A stretch of DNA of 38,837 nucleotides from Candidatus Nanopelagicaceae bacterium. GTDB taxonomy: Bacteria > Actinomycetota > Actinomycetes > Nanopelagicales > Nanopelagicaceae. Below the pieces are notes generated by a model. That model did not search any database. It had not been told where the DNA came from and saw nothing but the letters and a program-made list of their open reading frames with translations. A program made the translations under genes and the position numbers. Each line of letters begins with the position of its first letter. The first letter of the stretch is position 1. Shown here piece by piece: positions 1 to 8,540 of the stretch. Location of the stretch: positions 1-38,837 of the forward strand of contig SHVD01000003.1 in the NCBI GenBank assembly GCA_009691185.1, in the 5' to 3' direction.

Positions 1-2
1 GT

Positions 3-290
3 TTTTGGGTAGGGGTATTAAATCCAAAATCAATAGTCTTCTTCGCAGCGATCTTGCCGCAGTTTGTTGATCAAGGTAAAAACAATCTCACTGCGCAACT
101 GCTTTTTTTAGGTTCAATCTTCGCTCTTGTCGCACTGATCTCAGATGGTACTTACGGTATTTTAGCGGGCACCATCCGTGCCTGGCTTGCCGGGGATATG
201 CGCAGGCTGATCTTTATGCGTCGCTTTGGTGGTGTGGTGATGATCGCTCTAGGCATCTTCACCATCGCCTCAGCGGTAATACTTGGCTAA
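3..290 (+). CDS. LysE/RhtB-family amino-acid exporter, C-terminal part (gene starts before the window)
   Basis: Frame 3 is open from the window edge: FWVGVLNPKSIVFFAAILPQFVDQ..., the typical LysE NPK/FF(A/L)ALPQFV motif, then hydrophobic helices. Confidence 0.85.
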   Translation, partial: FWVGVLNPKSIVFFAAILPQFVDQGKNNLTAQLLFLGSIFALVALISDGTYGILAGTIRAWLAGDMRRLIFMRRFGGVVMIALGIFTIASAVILG

Positions 291-403
291 CTGCTTAAAT
301 TTCTCGTGGCGATATCACTTTATGTCAGTTGCTAGGGGCAGACTTATCATCAACAAAACCTAATTAAGGCACAGAAGCTGTGCGACGAGAAACGAGTTGA
401 ATA

Positions 404-1096
404 ATGGCATCATCTAATGCAGTTGGCAGTGCACGTGAATTTATTTCACCTTCGGATTTAACATTTTCTTGGGGCTCATGTCATCGCTGCCTCTGGCTTA
501 ATTACAACCATGGCCTGCGCACACCGGGCTTTATGCCTTTAGTGGGTGATCTAGCAAATATGCAAGAGAATTACTTTGCTTCCAAAACAACTGCAGATAT
601 CGCACCAGTTTTACCAGCTGGCAAAGTGGCCTCCTTAGGTGGTTGGGTTAAATCGGCTCTGATTCCAGTCAATGGCAGCAACTCTCAATTTGCAATCCGC
701 GGCAAGTATGATCTTTTGATTGAATTTGCAGATGGTACTTACGGAGTGATTGATTGTAAGTTTCAGGCGAAGGATTCAGATAAAACTGATCTTTATCAGC
801 CACAACTTGAGGCGTATGCATTTGCGCTAGAGAATCCAGCAACTGGTGAGCCAAAACCAGTTTCATTGATAGGTTTATTAGTCTGGTCCTTATTAGAGCC
901 AGCTGGTGATGTCAACAAAGGATTTGGCTTAAAACTAAAACATAGTTGGCGGCCAATTACTCGAAACCCAGCGGCGCTTTCAACTAGGTTGACTGATTTT
1001 ATTACGGTGGTCACCGGTGAGATGCCAGCAGCTAAAGATAATTGCGATATGTGTAATTACTTAACGCAGCGCCGAGATTTTATTGGCGCAAAGTAG
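404..1096 (+). CDS. PD-(D/E)XK nuclease family protein (RecB/Cas4-like fold) with paired CxxC motifs
   Basis: KYDLLIEFADGTYGVIDCKF (D...DxK) followed by QLEAYAFALE (QxxxY); N-terminal CHRCLW and C-terminal CDMCNY. Confidence 0.75.
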   Translation: MASSNAVGSAREFISPSDLTFSWGSCHRCLWLNYNHGLRTPGFMPLVGDLANMQENYFASKTTADIAPVLPAGKVASLGGWVKSALIPVNGSNSQFAIRGKYDLLIEFADGTYGVIDCKFQAKDSDKTDLYQPQLEAYAFALENPATGEPKPVSLIGLLVWSLLEPAGDVNKGFGLKLKHSWRPITRNPAALSTRLTDFITVVTGEMPAAKDNCDMCNYLTQRRDFIGAK

Positions 1097-1104
1097 CAGT
1101 AGAT

Positions 1105-1815
1105 CTAGACATCATCCTCAGCAAACTCAGTATTATCTGTCTTGCTTTTTTTTATCGCATCCTTTGCATCAGATGCGTAGGTATGAGATACATACTCTTG
1201 CTTTGATAACTGAGCAATTTTTTCCATTAGTTGATTAGTCAAAGTTCTAAGTAACACTTGATCAGTTGAATCACCATCAAGGTAAATAGCCTCACCAAAT
1301 ATCATCTCAACTCGCCTTACCTTTGGCACCACCTGACCAGTTGGTTGAATCTCTGCAGTATTAAACATGGCAACTGGGATAATTGGCGCCCCAGATTCAA
1401 TTGCTAACCGGGCAATACCGGTGCGCCCCTTATAAAGGCGGCCATCTGGTGATCTTGTTCCTTCTGGATAAATTCCAATGCAGTGACCCTCTTTTAACAA
1501 GCGCAAACCAGTTAATAAAGCTGCCTCACTTCGCTTGCCACCAGAGCGATCAATCGGCACCTGACCTAAAGCGATAAAGGTTAATTTCTTAATGAAGCCA
1601 GCTATACCTGGTGAGGTGAAGTACTCACTCTTTGCTAAAAAGGTGACATTACGCGGGACAACTAGTGGCATAAAGATTGAGTCACTAAATGAGAGGTGAT
1701 TTGATGCGATAATTACCGCTCCGTTGGTGGGCACATTTCGAAGACCAGTAACCTTTGGCCTAAAGAGCAACATCAAAAGTGGAATCAAAAAGGATTTCAA
1801 CAGCCGATATGCCAT
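1105..1815 (-). CDS. plsC: 1-acyl-sn-glycerol-3-phosphate acyltransferase (PlsC family)
   Basis: NHLSFSD (NHx4D) and YPEGTRS motifs. Confidence 0.92.
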   Translation of the reverse strand: MAYRLLKSFLIPLLMLLFRPKVTGLRNVPTNGAVIIASNHLSFSDSIFMPLVVPRNVTFLAKSEYFTSPGIAGFIKKLTFIALGQVPIDRSGGKRSEAALLTGLRLLKEGHCIGIYPEGTRSPDGRLYKGRTGIARLAIESGAPIIPVAMFNTAEIQPTGQVVPKVRRVEMIFGEAIYLDGDSTDQVLLRTLTNQLMEKIAQLSKQEYVSHTYASDAKDAIKKSKTDNTEFAEDDV

Positions 1816-1860
1816 ATCCCCTAATTTAGTGGCAAAGGGAATCTATGACACCATCTGAGC

Positions 1861-2970
1861 GTGAATTCAATTCCAAATGCTGCAGGATTCACCCTTTCTG
1901 GGGGGAAAATCGGCGTTTTAGTTTTGCATGGATTTACCAGCACACCGATTGCTATCAAACCCTGGGCAAATTTTTTTAACCAACAAGGATTTACCGTGAG
2001 TGCGCCATTACTTCCGGGCCATGGCAGCAATTGGCAAGAGCTCAATGAAATGAGTTGGCAGGATTGGTATGCCGCGGTCGAAAGTTCTTTTAATGAGTTA
2101 AGAAGTAAGTGTGAACGAGTTTTTATCGCTGGCTTCTCAATGGGCGGCACGTTAGCACTTAGGTTGTGTCAGATTCATGGCAATCAGATTGAAGGGCTGA
2201 TGCTACTTAATACCCCAATTTATGATCGCAGGTGGTTTATAAAGTTAGTGCCGTTGGTCAAATTTTTTATTCCTTCAATTAAAAAAGGCCCAACAGATGT
2301 TGCCGCCCCCAAAGCACCAAAACACGCATATGCTCGCACCCCGCTCAAAGCATTTGATTCCCTGCGCCAACTTTGGCAGGTTGTTGAGCGAGATTTATAT
2401 CTGATTGATTTACCAATTATGGTCGCCTATTCAATTAATGATCACGCAGTTGATCCGGCAAACTCGCAAACTATAGTAGATAATATTTTTTCAGTAGATG
2501 TCAGAGAGGTAGTATTTGAAAATTCTTATCACAATGTCTCAATTGATTTTGATTCGCAGCAGTTAAATATCGAAAGTAAATTATTTATCGAAGATGTGCT
2601 AGCCGGAAAATTAAAGCGGGGAAGTGATTTTAATGAGTCAGATATCGTCGATGCTCAATTTGATTCAATTATCTCGGGCTTATCACTTGATCAATCAGCA
2701 CCGACCACCTATCTGGATGAATTATCCAGAATTGAAGAATCAGAGCGGTTTATACCACCAAATCCTAAAAAGATTGATCTAGATAAGATGCAGCGAATAG
2801 CTGCCGCCTTATTTGTTGGTAGCAGTTTTTACCTTCTTTTATTTGGTTTTACTGATTTTGAAATCTTTGGTCCTTGGCCAAGCATTTTGGGATATCTTAC
2901 CTGCGTTGCCACAATAATCTGGCGCACAGCAAGAAGTGATGATGATTTTGAGGATGGGGCTAGCCTCTAA
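1861..2970 (+). CDS. alpha/beta hydrolase (carboxylesterase/lipase type) with C-terminal membrane segments
   Basis: VLVLHGFTSTP, GFSMGG nucleophile elbow, D/H catalytic region; C-terminal hydrophobic AALFVGSSFYLLLFGF...ILGYLTCVATIIW; GTG start. Confidence 0.85.
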   Translation: MNSIPNAAGFTLSGGKIGVLVLHGFTSTPIAIKPWANFFNQQGFTVSAPLLPGHGSNWQELNEMSWQDWYAAVESSFNELRSKCERVFIAGFSMGGTLALRLCQIHGNQIEGLMLLNTPIYDRRWFIKLVPLVKFFIPSIKKGPTDVAAPKAPKHAYARTPLKAFDSLRQLWQVVERDLYLIDLPIMVAYSINDHAVDPANSQTIVDNIFSVDVREVVFENSYHNVSIDFDSQQLNIESKLFIEDVLAGKLKRGSDFNESDIVDAQFDSIISGLSLDQSAPTTYLDELSRIEESERFIPPNPKKIDLDKMQRIAAALFVGSSFYLLLFGFTDFEIFGPWPSILGYLTCVATIIWRTARSDDDFEDGASL

Positions 2971-3922
2971 CTAAATCAGCTGCGCCAATTACACCAGCAT
3001 CATTACCAAACTTGGCGGCAATTACTTTTGGTAACAAATGAGTTCCTGCAAATGGCATATATTTTTCCATCGCAGCTCGCACTGGTGCTAAAAATAATTC
3101 ACCAGCCTGCACCACCCCTCCGCCAACCACAATTGCTTGCGGATCAAGCAGTAATGTGTATGAGGCACAGGCACTTCCCAACCAATCTGCTTGCTTATTA
3201 AAGGCTGAAATTGCCAACTGGTCGCCATTTTTTGCAGCTTGAGTCAGAATCTCACCCGTTAAATTATTAATTTCACCAGCTGTCTCTAGCAAGGCTTTGC
3301 CAGCAACTGGATCAGCTGTGATTGCATCTTTTGCATAGCGCATTAAAGCGCTACCAGAGGCGTACTGTTCAATACAACCATGTGCTCCACAACCACACAA
3401 AATACCTTTTGGCTGCACAATCATGTGGCCAAACTCTGCGCCAATTCCATTTGCTCCCCTAAATAATTTGCCATCAATCACCAAACCACCACCCATGCCG
3501 GTGCCAATAATGAAAAACATAACTGGATTAAAGCCTTTTGCGTTACCAAACTTATACTCAGCCCACATCGCTGCATTGGCATCATTTTCAGCAATTACCG
3601 GCAAATCAAATACTTTTTTGATTTCAGCAACAAAGTTTAATTCACTTAAATTGGCAATATTTGGCGCACCAACAATTGTGCCTTGATCTGCAGAGATTAA
3701 TGCAGCTACGCAAATACCAATTCCAGCAATTTCATGTTTGACGTTTAACTCTTTGATTAATTCAACAATTGTGGCAATAAGCTCTTTTCCACCAGCAGCT
3801 GGAGTTACTCTGCGCGCAGATTCAATAATTTTGCCACTACCATCGACAACACCACCTAATACTTTGGTGCCACCGATATCAATCCCAATTGTTAGCGAAG
3901 ATGAGGCTATCTTTGTGCTCAA
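2960..3922 (-). CDS. ROK-family glucokinase
   Basis: GIDIGGTKVLGG, GTGMGGGLVIDG and zinc motif CGCGAHGCIEQ. Confidence 0.93.
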   Translation of the reverse strand: MSTKIASSSLTIGIDIGGTKVLGGVVDGSGKIIESARRVTPAAGGKELIATIVELIKELNVKHEIAGIGICVAALISADQGTIVGAPNIANLSELNFVAEIKKVFDLPVIAENDANAAMWAEYKFGNAKGFNPVMFFIIGTGMGGGLVIDGKLFRGANGIGAEFGHMIVQPKGILCGCGAHGCIEQYASGSALMRYAKDAITADPVAGKALLETAGEINNLTGEILTQAAKNGDQLAISAFNKQADWLGSACASYTLLLDPQAIVVGGGVVQAGELFLAPVRAAMEKYMPFAGTHLLPKVIAAKFGNDAGVIGAADLVRG

Positions 3923-4357
3923 TTAGTTTTCCAGTTTTTCCTTTAACTGTTTCAAAGCTAGATCAATGGTGGATTTCTCAGCTTTTATCCGCATAGTTGG
4001 TGGCACTGGCATTGAAAGTGCCACAGTTAATTCAAAGGTTACTTCAGTTTCATCGCCATTATCTTTAACAATATAAGCCCCACTCATTTCAGTAAGCAGA
4101 TCTGCCTCCTCTAACGAAAAATCAACACGATCTGGATATGCAGACCAGTCGTAATTTAAAGTTGGCTTATCTTTCAACGCCCCTGCATCTACGGTGAGAT
4201 TCACCTGGGTTGGTCGGCCCTGACCATCACTGACCAACACACTTGCCGTTTTAAATGAGGTTGACCATGAGGGGTAATTGGCAATATCAAACAAGACAGC
4301 TCTTACCTCATCGGCAGAGGCGGAGATTGCGATGGTGGAGGTGGATGTTTCAGACAT
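3923..4357 (-). CDS. SRPBCC (START/polyketide cyclase-like) family protein
   Basis: About 144 aa with a SRPBCC N-terminal pattern (A..EVRAVLFDIANYPSW); position beside fadD matches the M. tuberculosis Rv2185c neighbourhood. Confidence 0.8.
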   Translation of the reverse strand: MSETSTSTIAISASADEVRAVLFDIANYPSWSTSFKTASVLVSDGQGRPTQVNLTVDAGALKDKPTLNYDWSAYPDRVDFSLEEADLLTEMSGAYIVKDNGDETEVTFELTVALSMPVPPTMRIKAEKSTIDLALKQLKEKLEN

Positions 4358-4456
4358 GGGATTAGGTTACCGCTAGGTAGCAGTACCTCTCACCTACTTT
4401 AAATTAATATCGGCTTTTCCTAGCGTAATCCCCCCCTCTCCTAGTAGCGTGGGAGC

Positions 4457-6241
4457 ATGAATCAAATAACTATTCCAGCCCTAGTCCCAGCCGCAATTGA
4501 TGGCAATCTAACTAATTTGATCTCCGAACGTGCTTGGTTTGAACCAGAGCGCGTGCTTGTCTCTCGCCCAATGGGCGATGGTTGGCAACCAGTTACCGCT
4601 AAAGAGTATGAAGAGGAGATTAAATCAGTTGCCAAGGGTTTAATCGCAGCCGGTATTTCATTTGGTGATCGGGTTGCGATCATGGCAAAGACTCGTTATG
4701 AGTGGACTGTTTTAGATTTTGCAATTTGGTATGCAGGTGCAGTTTCAGTGCCAATTTATGAGACCTCAAGTGCCGAACAAGTGGAGTGGATTTTAACTGA
4801 CTCTAGCGCGGTGGCAATAATTGTTGAAACACCAGCTCTTGTTGAACTGGTGACGCCAGTAATGCCATCTAGTTGTAAGAAGATTTGGAATATTACCTAT
4901 AACGCACTTGCTACTTTATCTCATGAAGGAAAGGATGTAAGTGAAGAGGAGATAACCAAGCGCAGGGCTGGATTGAAGCCAGAAACTTTGGCAACTTTAA
5001 TTTACACATCTGGCACTACTGGTAAGCCAAAGGGTGTGCAATTAACTCATGGAAATTTCCTGTCTGAGTGTGGAAATGTTGTAAACGGTGCCAGTGATTT
5101 GTTCTTAAAACCTGGTGGATCAACACTTTTGTTTTTGCCAGTTGCACACGTATTTGGTCGAATGGTCCAAATTGGTTCAATAACCGCAGGATTACACCTT
5201 GCCCATTGCAGTGATCTGACTAAATTGCCTAAAGACCTTGCATCATTTAAGCCAACTTTTGTATTAGCTGTACCTCGAATCTTTGAGAAAATTTATAACG
5301 GTGCAGAGGCAAAAGCTGAAGCAGGTGGCAAGGGAAAGATTTTCCGTAAGGCTGCAGAGGTGGCAATTGCCTATAGCCGAGCAACGGACACAAATAAAAT
5401 TGCACCGCTACTTAAATTGCAACACGGCTTATTTGATAAATTGGTTTATTCCAAGATTCGCCATGGCTTAGGCGGCCGAGTTGAGGCTGCAATTTCAGGC
5501 GGTGCTCCGCTGGGTGAGCGACTTGGCCACTTCTATCGCGGTGCTGGCGTTCGAGTACTTGAAGGCTATGGATTAACCGAAACCACAGCTGGTGCCACAC
5601 TTAATTTAACAGCTGCTCACAAAGTTGGCACCGTTGGTAAGCCCATTCCAGGAACCACAATAAAGATTGCTGAAGATGGTGAAGTCTTAATCAAAGGACC
5701 AATTGTGATGCAGGGTTATTGGCAAAACGAGGCCGCAAATAAAGAAACCTTCTCAGCAGATGGCTACTTTAAATCCGGAGATATTGGCATGATTGATGAA
5801 CAAGGTTACTTATCAATCACTGGACGTAAGAAAGAGTTGATTGTTACCGCGGGTGGAAAAAATGTTGCACCAGCTGTTCTGGAAGATCGCCTTCGTTCCC
5901 ATCCGTTGATCAGCCAATGCATGGTAGTTGGCGACAACAAACCATTTATCGCCGCTTTAATTACTATTGATCCAGATGCGTTTAAACCATGGGCAGTTGC
6001 GAACAAAAAAGAGGGTGCATCCATTGCTAATTTAACAAAGGATCCAACCTTACAATCTGTAATCCAAACTGCGGTTGATGAAACCAATAAAGCAGTCAGC
6101 CGTGCTGAATCGATTCGAAAGTTCATAATCTTGCCAGTTGATTTCACCATTCCTGGTGGACAATTAACCGCCAAGTTATCAGTGAAGCGGCATGTAGTTT
6201 CGCAGCAATTTGCTCGCGAAATTGATGAACTCTTCGCCTAA
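4457..6241 (+). CDS. long-chain fatty-acid--CoA ligase / AMP-dependent synthetase (FadD15-like)
   Basis: LIYTSGTTGKPKGVQLTHGN, GYGLTETTAGATLN, GRKKELIVTAGGKNVAP motifs. Confidence 0.93.
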   Translation: MNQITIPALVPAAIDGNLTNLISERAWFEPERVLVSRPMGDGWQPVTAKEYEEEIKSVAKGLIAAGISFGDRVAIMAKTRYEWTVLDFAIWYAGAVSVPIYETSSAEQVEWILTDSSAVAIIVETPALVELVTPVMPSSCKKIWNITYNALATLSHEGKDVSEEEITKRRAGLKPETLATLIYTSGTTGKPKGVQLTHGNFLSECGNVVNGASDLFLKPGGSTLLFLPVAHVFGRMVQIGSITAGLHLAHCSDLTKLPKDLASFKPTFVLAVPRIFEKIYNGAEAKAEAGGKGKIFRKAAEVAIAYSRATDTNKIAPLLKLQHGLFDKLVYSKIRHGLGGRVEAAISGGAPLGERLGHFYRGAGVRVLEGYGLTETTAGATLNLTAAHKVGTVGKPIPGTTIKIAEDGEVLIKGPIVMQGYWQNEAANKETFSADGYFKSGDIGMIDEQGYLSITGRKKELIVTAGGKNVAPAVLEDRLRSHPLISQCMVVGDNKPFIAALITIDPDAFKPWAVANKKEGASIANLTKDPTLQSVIQTAVDETNKAVSRAESIRKFIILPVDFTIPGGQLTAKLSVKRHVVSQQFAREIDELFA

Positions 6242-6794
6242 ATCAGAACGTACTCGACTTGCTCGAGAGCTCCACGATGGGTTGGCCCAAGAGTTAAGCG
6301 CCTTTGGCTACCAACTTGATCAGATAATTGGTGATCACAAGTTGGACAACAAAAACCGAGGGTTATTAAGGCAGTTAAGGTTTTCGCTAAGTGGGATTAT
6401 TAACCAAGTAAGAGATGAAATTTATGAGCTTCGAAATGAAAACTTAAAGGCATTTCCCCAACAGTTAGATGATCAGATGGCATCTTTATTATCTGCAAGT
6501 GAAATTAATTATCAGATATCTGGCGTTATTGAAGTTAATTCTGCCATCAAATTTGAATTACTCCGCGCTATTCGTGAATTAGTTTTAAATGCCAGATATC
6601 ACTCAAATTGCGACAATATAAATATAAGTCTTGCTGAAAAAGTGATAACTATTTCAGATGATGGTATCGGTGGGGTTTCTAAGAAGGAAAGCTCATTTGG
6701 TATTACTGGTGTTATTGAGCGGCTTGGTTTAATTAATGCTGAATTAAAAATAGATTCCAATCAAGGTGGAACCACGATTCAAATTAAGTTCTAG
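6225..6794 (+). CDS. soluble histidine kinase (HisKA_3 + HATPase_c), no sensor or TM domain
   Basis: H-box RTRLARELHDGLAQELSAFG; N-box-like RAIRELVLNARYHS; ISDDGIGG; ORF track starts at 6210 (TTG) but ATG at 6225 (MNSSPKSERTRLARELHDG) is likelier. Confidence 0.88.
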   Translation: MNSSPKSERTRLARELHDGLAQELSAFGYQLDQIIGDHKLDNKNRGLLRQLRFSLSGIINQVRDEIYELRNENLKAFPQQLDDQMASLLSASEINYQISGVIEVNSAIKFELLRAIRELVLNARYHSNCDNINISLAEKVITISDDGIGGVSKKESSFGITGVIERLGLINAELKIDSNQGGTTIQIKF

Positions 6795-6796
6795 AT

Positions 6797-7405
6797 ATGA
6801 AAATTATCTTAATTGATGATCATGCCCTAATCAGGGCGGCGATGATTTCAGCTCTTGTGGGCACCAGATTTGAAGTAGTGGCTCAGGCCTCCTCGGTTAA
6901 TGAGGCTCTGGCGATGATAAATACTCATAATCCAGATATTGCTTTGGTAGATATAAATCTAGGATCAGCAACTGGCATTGATCTGATTAAAACAGCAATT
7001 AAGTCTGGTGCCAGTTGCAAATTTGTCGTCTTGACTATGCATGATGATGAGCAGATGCTGGAGCAGGTCAAATTAGCTGGTGCATCAGCATTTATTACTA
7101 AGGGATCACCAATTGAACAGGTGATCCAACTTCTTAATGCTGTGGCGGATGGTGTGCATAAGTTCTTGAAAGTGGGAGAAATTAAAGTAAGTCCTATTAA
7201 AAAAGATTTTGCATTAAGTAGGCGAGAGAGTGAGGTTTTAAGCTTGTTACCAACTGGGGCTACCGCCACTGCAATTGGTGGTCTCTTATTCTTAACTGAA
7301 GCAACAATTAAAACCCACCTAGCAAGTATTTATCGCAAATTAGGAGCAGCAAATCGCGCTCAGGCAGTGAGTATCGCCTTGGAAAATAAGTTAATCACCA
7401 ATTAA
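6797..7405 (+). CDS. NarL/LuxR-family response regulator
   Basis: Receiver KIILIDDHALIRAAM...DIALVDINL...; C-terminal LuxR HTH SRRESEVLSLLPTGATATAIGGLLFLTEATIKTHLASIYRKLGAANRAQAV. Confidence 0.92.
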   Translation: MKIILIDDHALIRAAMISALVGTRFEVVAQASSVNEALAMINTHNPDIALVDINLGSATGIDLIKTAIKSGASCKFVVLTMHDDEQMLEQVKLAGASAFITKGSPIEQVIQLLNAVADGVHKFLKVGEIKVSPIKKDFALSRRESEVLSLLPTGATATAIGGLLFLTEATIKTHLASIYRKLGAANRAQAVSIALENKLITN

Positions 7406-8539
7406 TATTTTGTTAAACTTCTTTGACCAAGAATCAAGTTGCCAATTATCAATCACCCAACCTCGACCTGCCTGCCCCATTTGCTTTGCCGCATCAGGCT
7501 TTGCTAACAGATTAGAGATAGCTACTGCAATCTGGTCAACATTGCTACTGTCAATTAACACACCAGTTATTTGATCAAGTACGGCATCAACTGCTCCTCC
7601 AGAATTACCAACTACAACTGGTAAGCCACAGGCACTTGCCTCAAGATATACAATCCCCAACCCTTCAACCTCAAGCCCGGCAAATCGTGATCTCACTGGC
7701 ATTGCAAATACCTCTCCTAGGCATATGTAATCTGGCAGCTCTGAGTGCGAAACTTTTCCAGTAAATACAACCTTTGCCAGTACCCCCACCTGCTTAGCAG
7801 TATTAAATAACATTTGCTTAGTTGGGCCTTCACCAACCAATAAAAGAATTGCATCTGGAAATTGTTCTAAGATTTTGGGAAGAGCTTTTATTAATTGGTC
7901 TTGTCCTTTTCGATGAACCAATCTACCTACACAAACTATTACCCGCCTGCCCTCCAACTGATATTTTGCCACTAACTCATTATTTTTTGGCCTTGGATTG
8001 AAGTGATTGGTATCAATACCTGGAGCGATTTGAATAAACTTTTCTGATTGGCTTTTTATCTCACTTGAGCTATTCAAAATTTCATTTTTAGTATATTTAC
8101 CCAGATATCCCAAGTAATCAATACTCTTAATGATTTTCTGAAATGCCATTTTTAATATTGGCATTCTTGCCCACCAAATCTCATGGCCATGGCTTAGCGC
8201 CACAATATTGCTGGCGCCTTCACTTCGAAGCTTTCCAGCCATTAAAGCCAGCGGCGCGGCGGCGCCAAACCATACATTTTTGATTTGGTACTGCGCCATG
8301 ATCTTCACTGCTCGGGAATTGATTCTGGGGGTTGGCAGCAGAATTTTTGCCCGATCTCTAATTACTACTGCGCCATATTTTTCTAATAATTGTGCATCAA
8401 AGCTTTCACTTCCCTTTTGGGAGGAGGTGTAGATAATTAGGCAATTTTTAGGCAATCCCGCAATTAAACCCAGGATGAAGGTTTCAATCCCACCCGCACG
8501 AGGTCCAAGATCATTAGTTACAAGGAGTACCTTTTTATC
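7391..8539 (-). CDS. GT4-family glycosyltransferase, PimB'-like (phosphatidylinositol mannoside mannosyltransferase); true N-terminus lies upstream of the ORF-track start at 8455
   Basis: Upstream in-frame peptide DKKVLLVTNDLGPRAGGIETFILGLIAG matches the GT4 N-terminus; VGRLVHRKGQDQLIKALP; E..GLGIVYLEASACGLPVVVGNSGG. Coordinates 8456-8539 rest on this homology, not on a canonical start codon. Confidence 0.82.
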   Translation of the reverse strand, partial: DKKVLLVTNDLGPRAGGIETFILGLIAGLPKNCLIIYTSSQKGSESFDAQLLEKYGAVVIRDRAKILLPTPRINSRAVKIMAQYQIKNVWFGAAAPLALMAGKLRSEGASNIVALSHGHEIWWARMPILKMAFQKIIKSIDYLGYLGKYTKNEILNSSSEIKSQSEKFIQIAPGIDTNHFNPRPKNNELVAKYQLEGRRVIVCVGRLVHRKGQDQLIKALPKILEQFPDAILLLVGEGPTKQMLFNTAKQVGVLAKVVFTGKVSHSELPDYICLGEVFAMPVRSRFAGLEVEGLGIVYLEASACGLPVVVGNSGGAVDAVLDQITGVLIDSSNVDQIAVAISNLLAKPDAAKQMGQAGRGWVIDNWQLDSWSKKFNKILIGD

Positions 8540-8540
8540 T

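Noticed and set aside
669-1014. Antisense ORFs 669-866 and 796-1014 within the PD-(D/E)XK gene
   Set aside because: Composition shows no recognisable domain and the opposite strand has clear catalytic motifs.
1821-2150. 109-aa minus-strand ORF over the hydrolase start
   Set aside because: Covers the conserved HGFTSTP/GFSMGG region on the plus strand; no motif of its own.
5283-6174. Out-of-frame/antisense ORFs inside fadD (5283-5471, 5412-5600, 5806-6174)
   Set aside because: The fadD frame is continuous with strong motifs; these are shadow ORFs.
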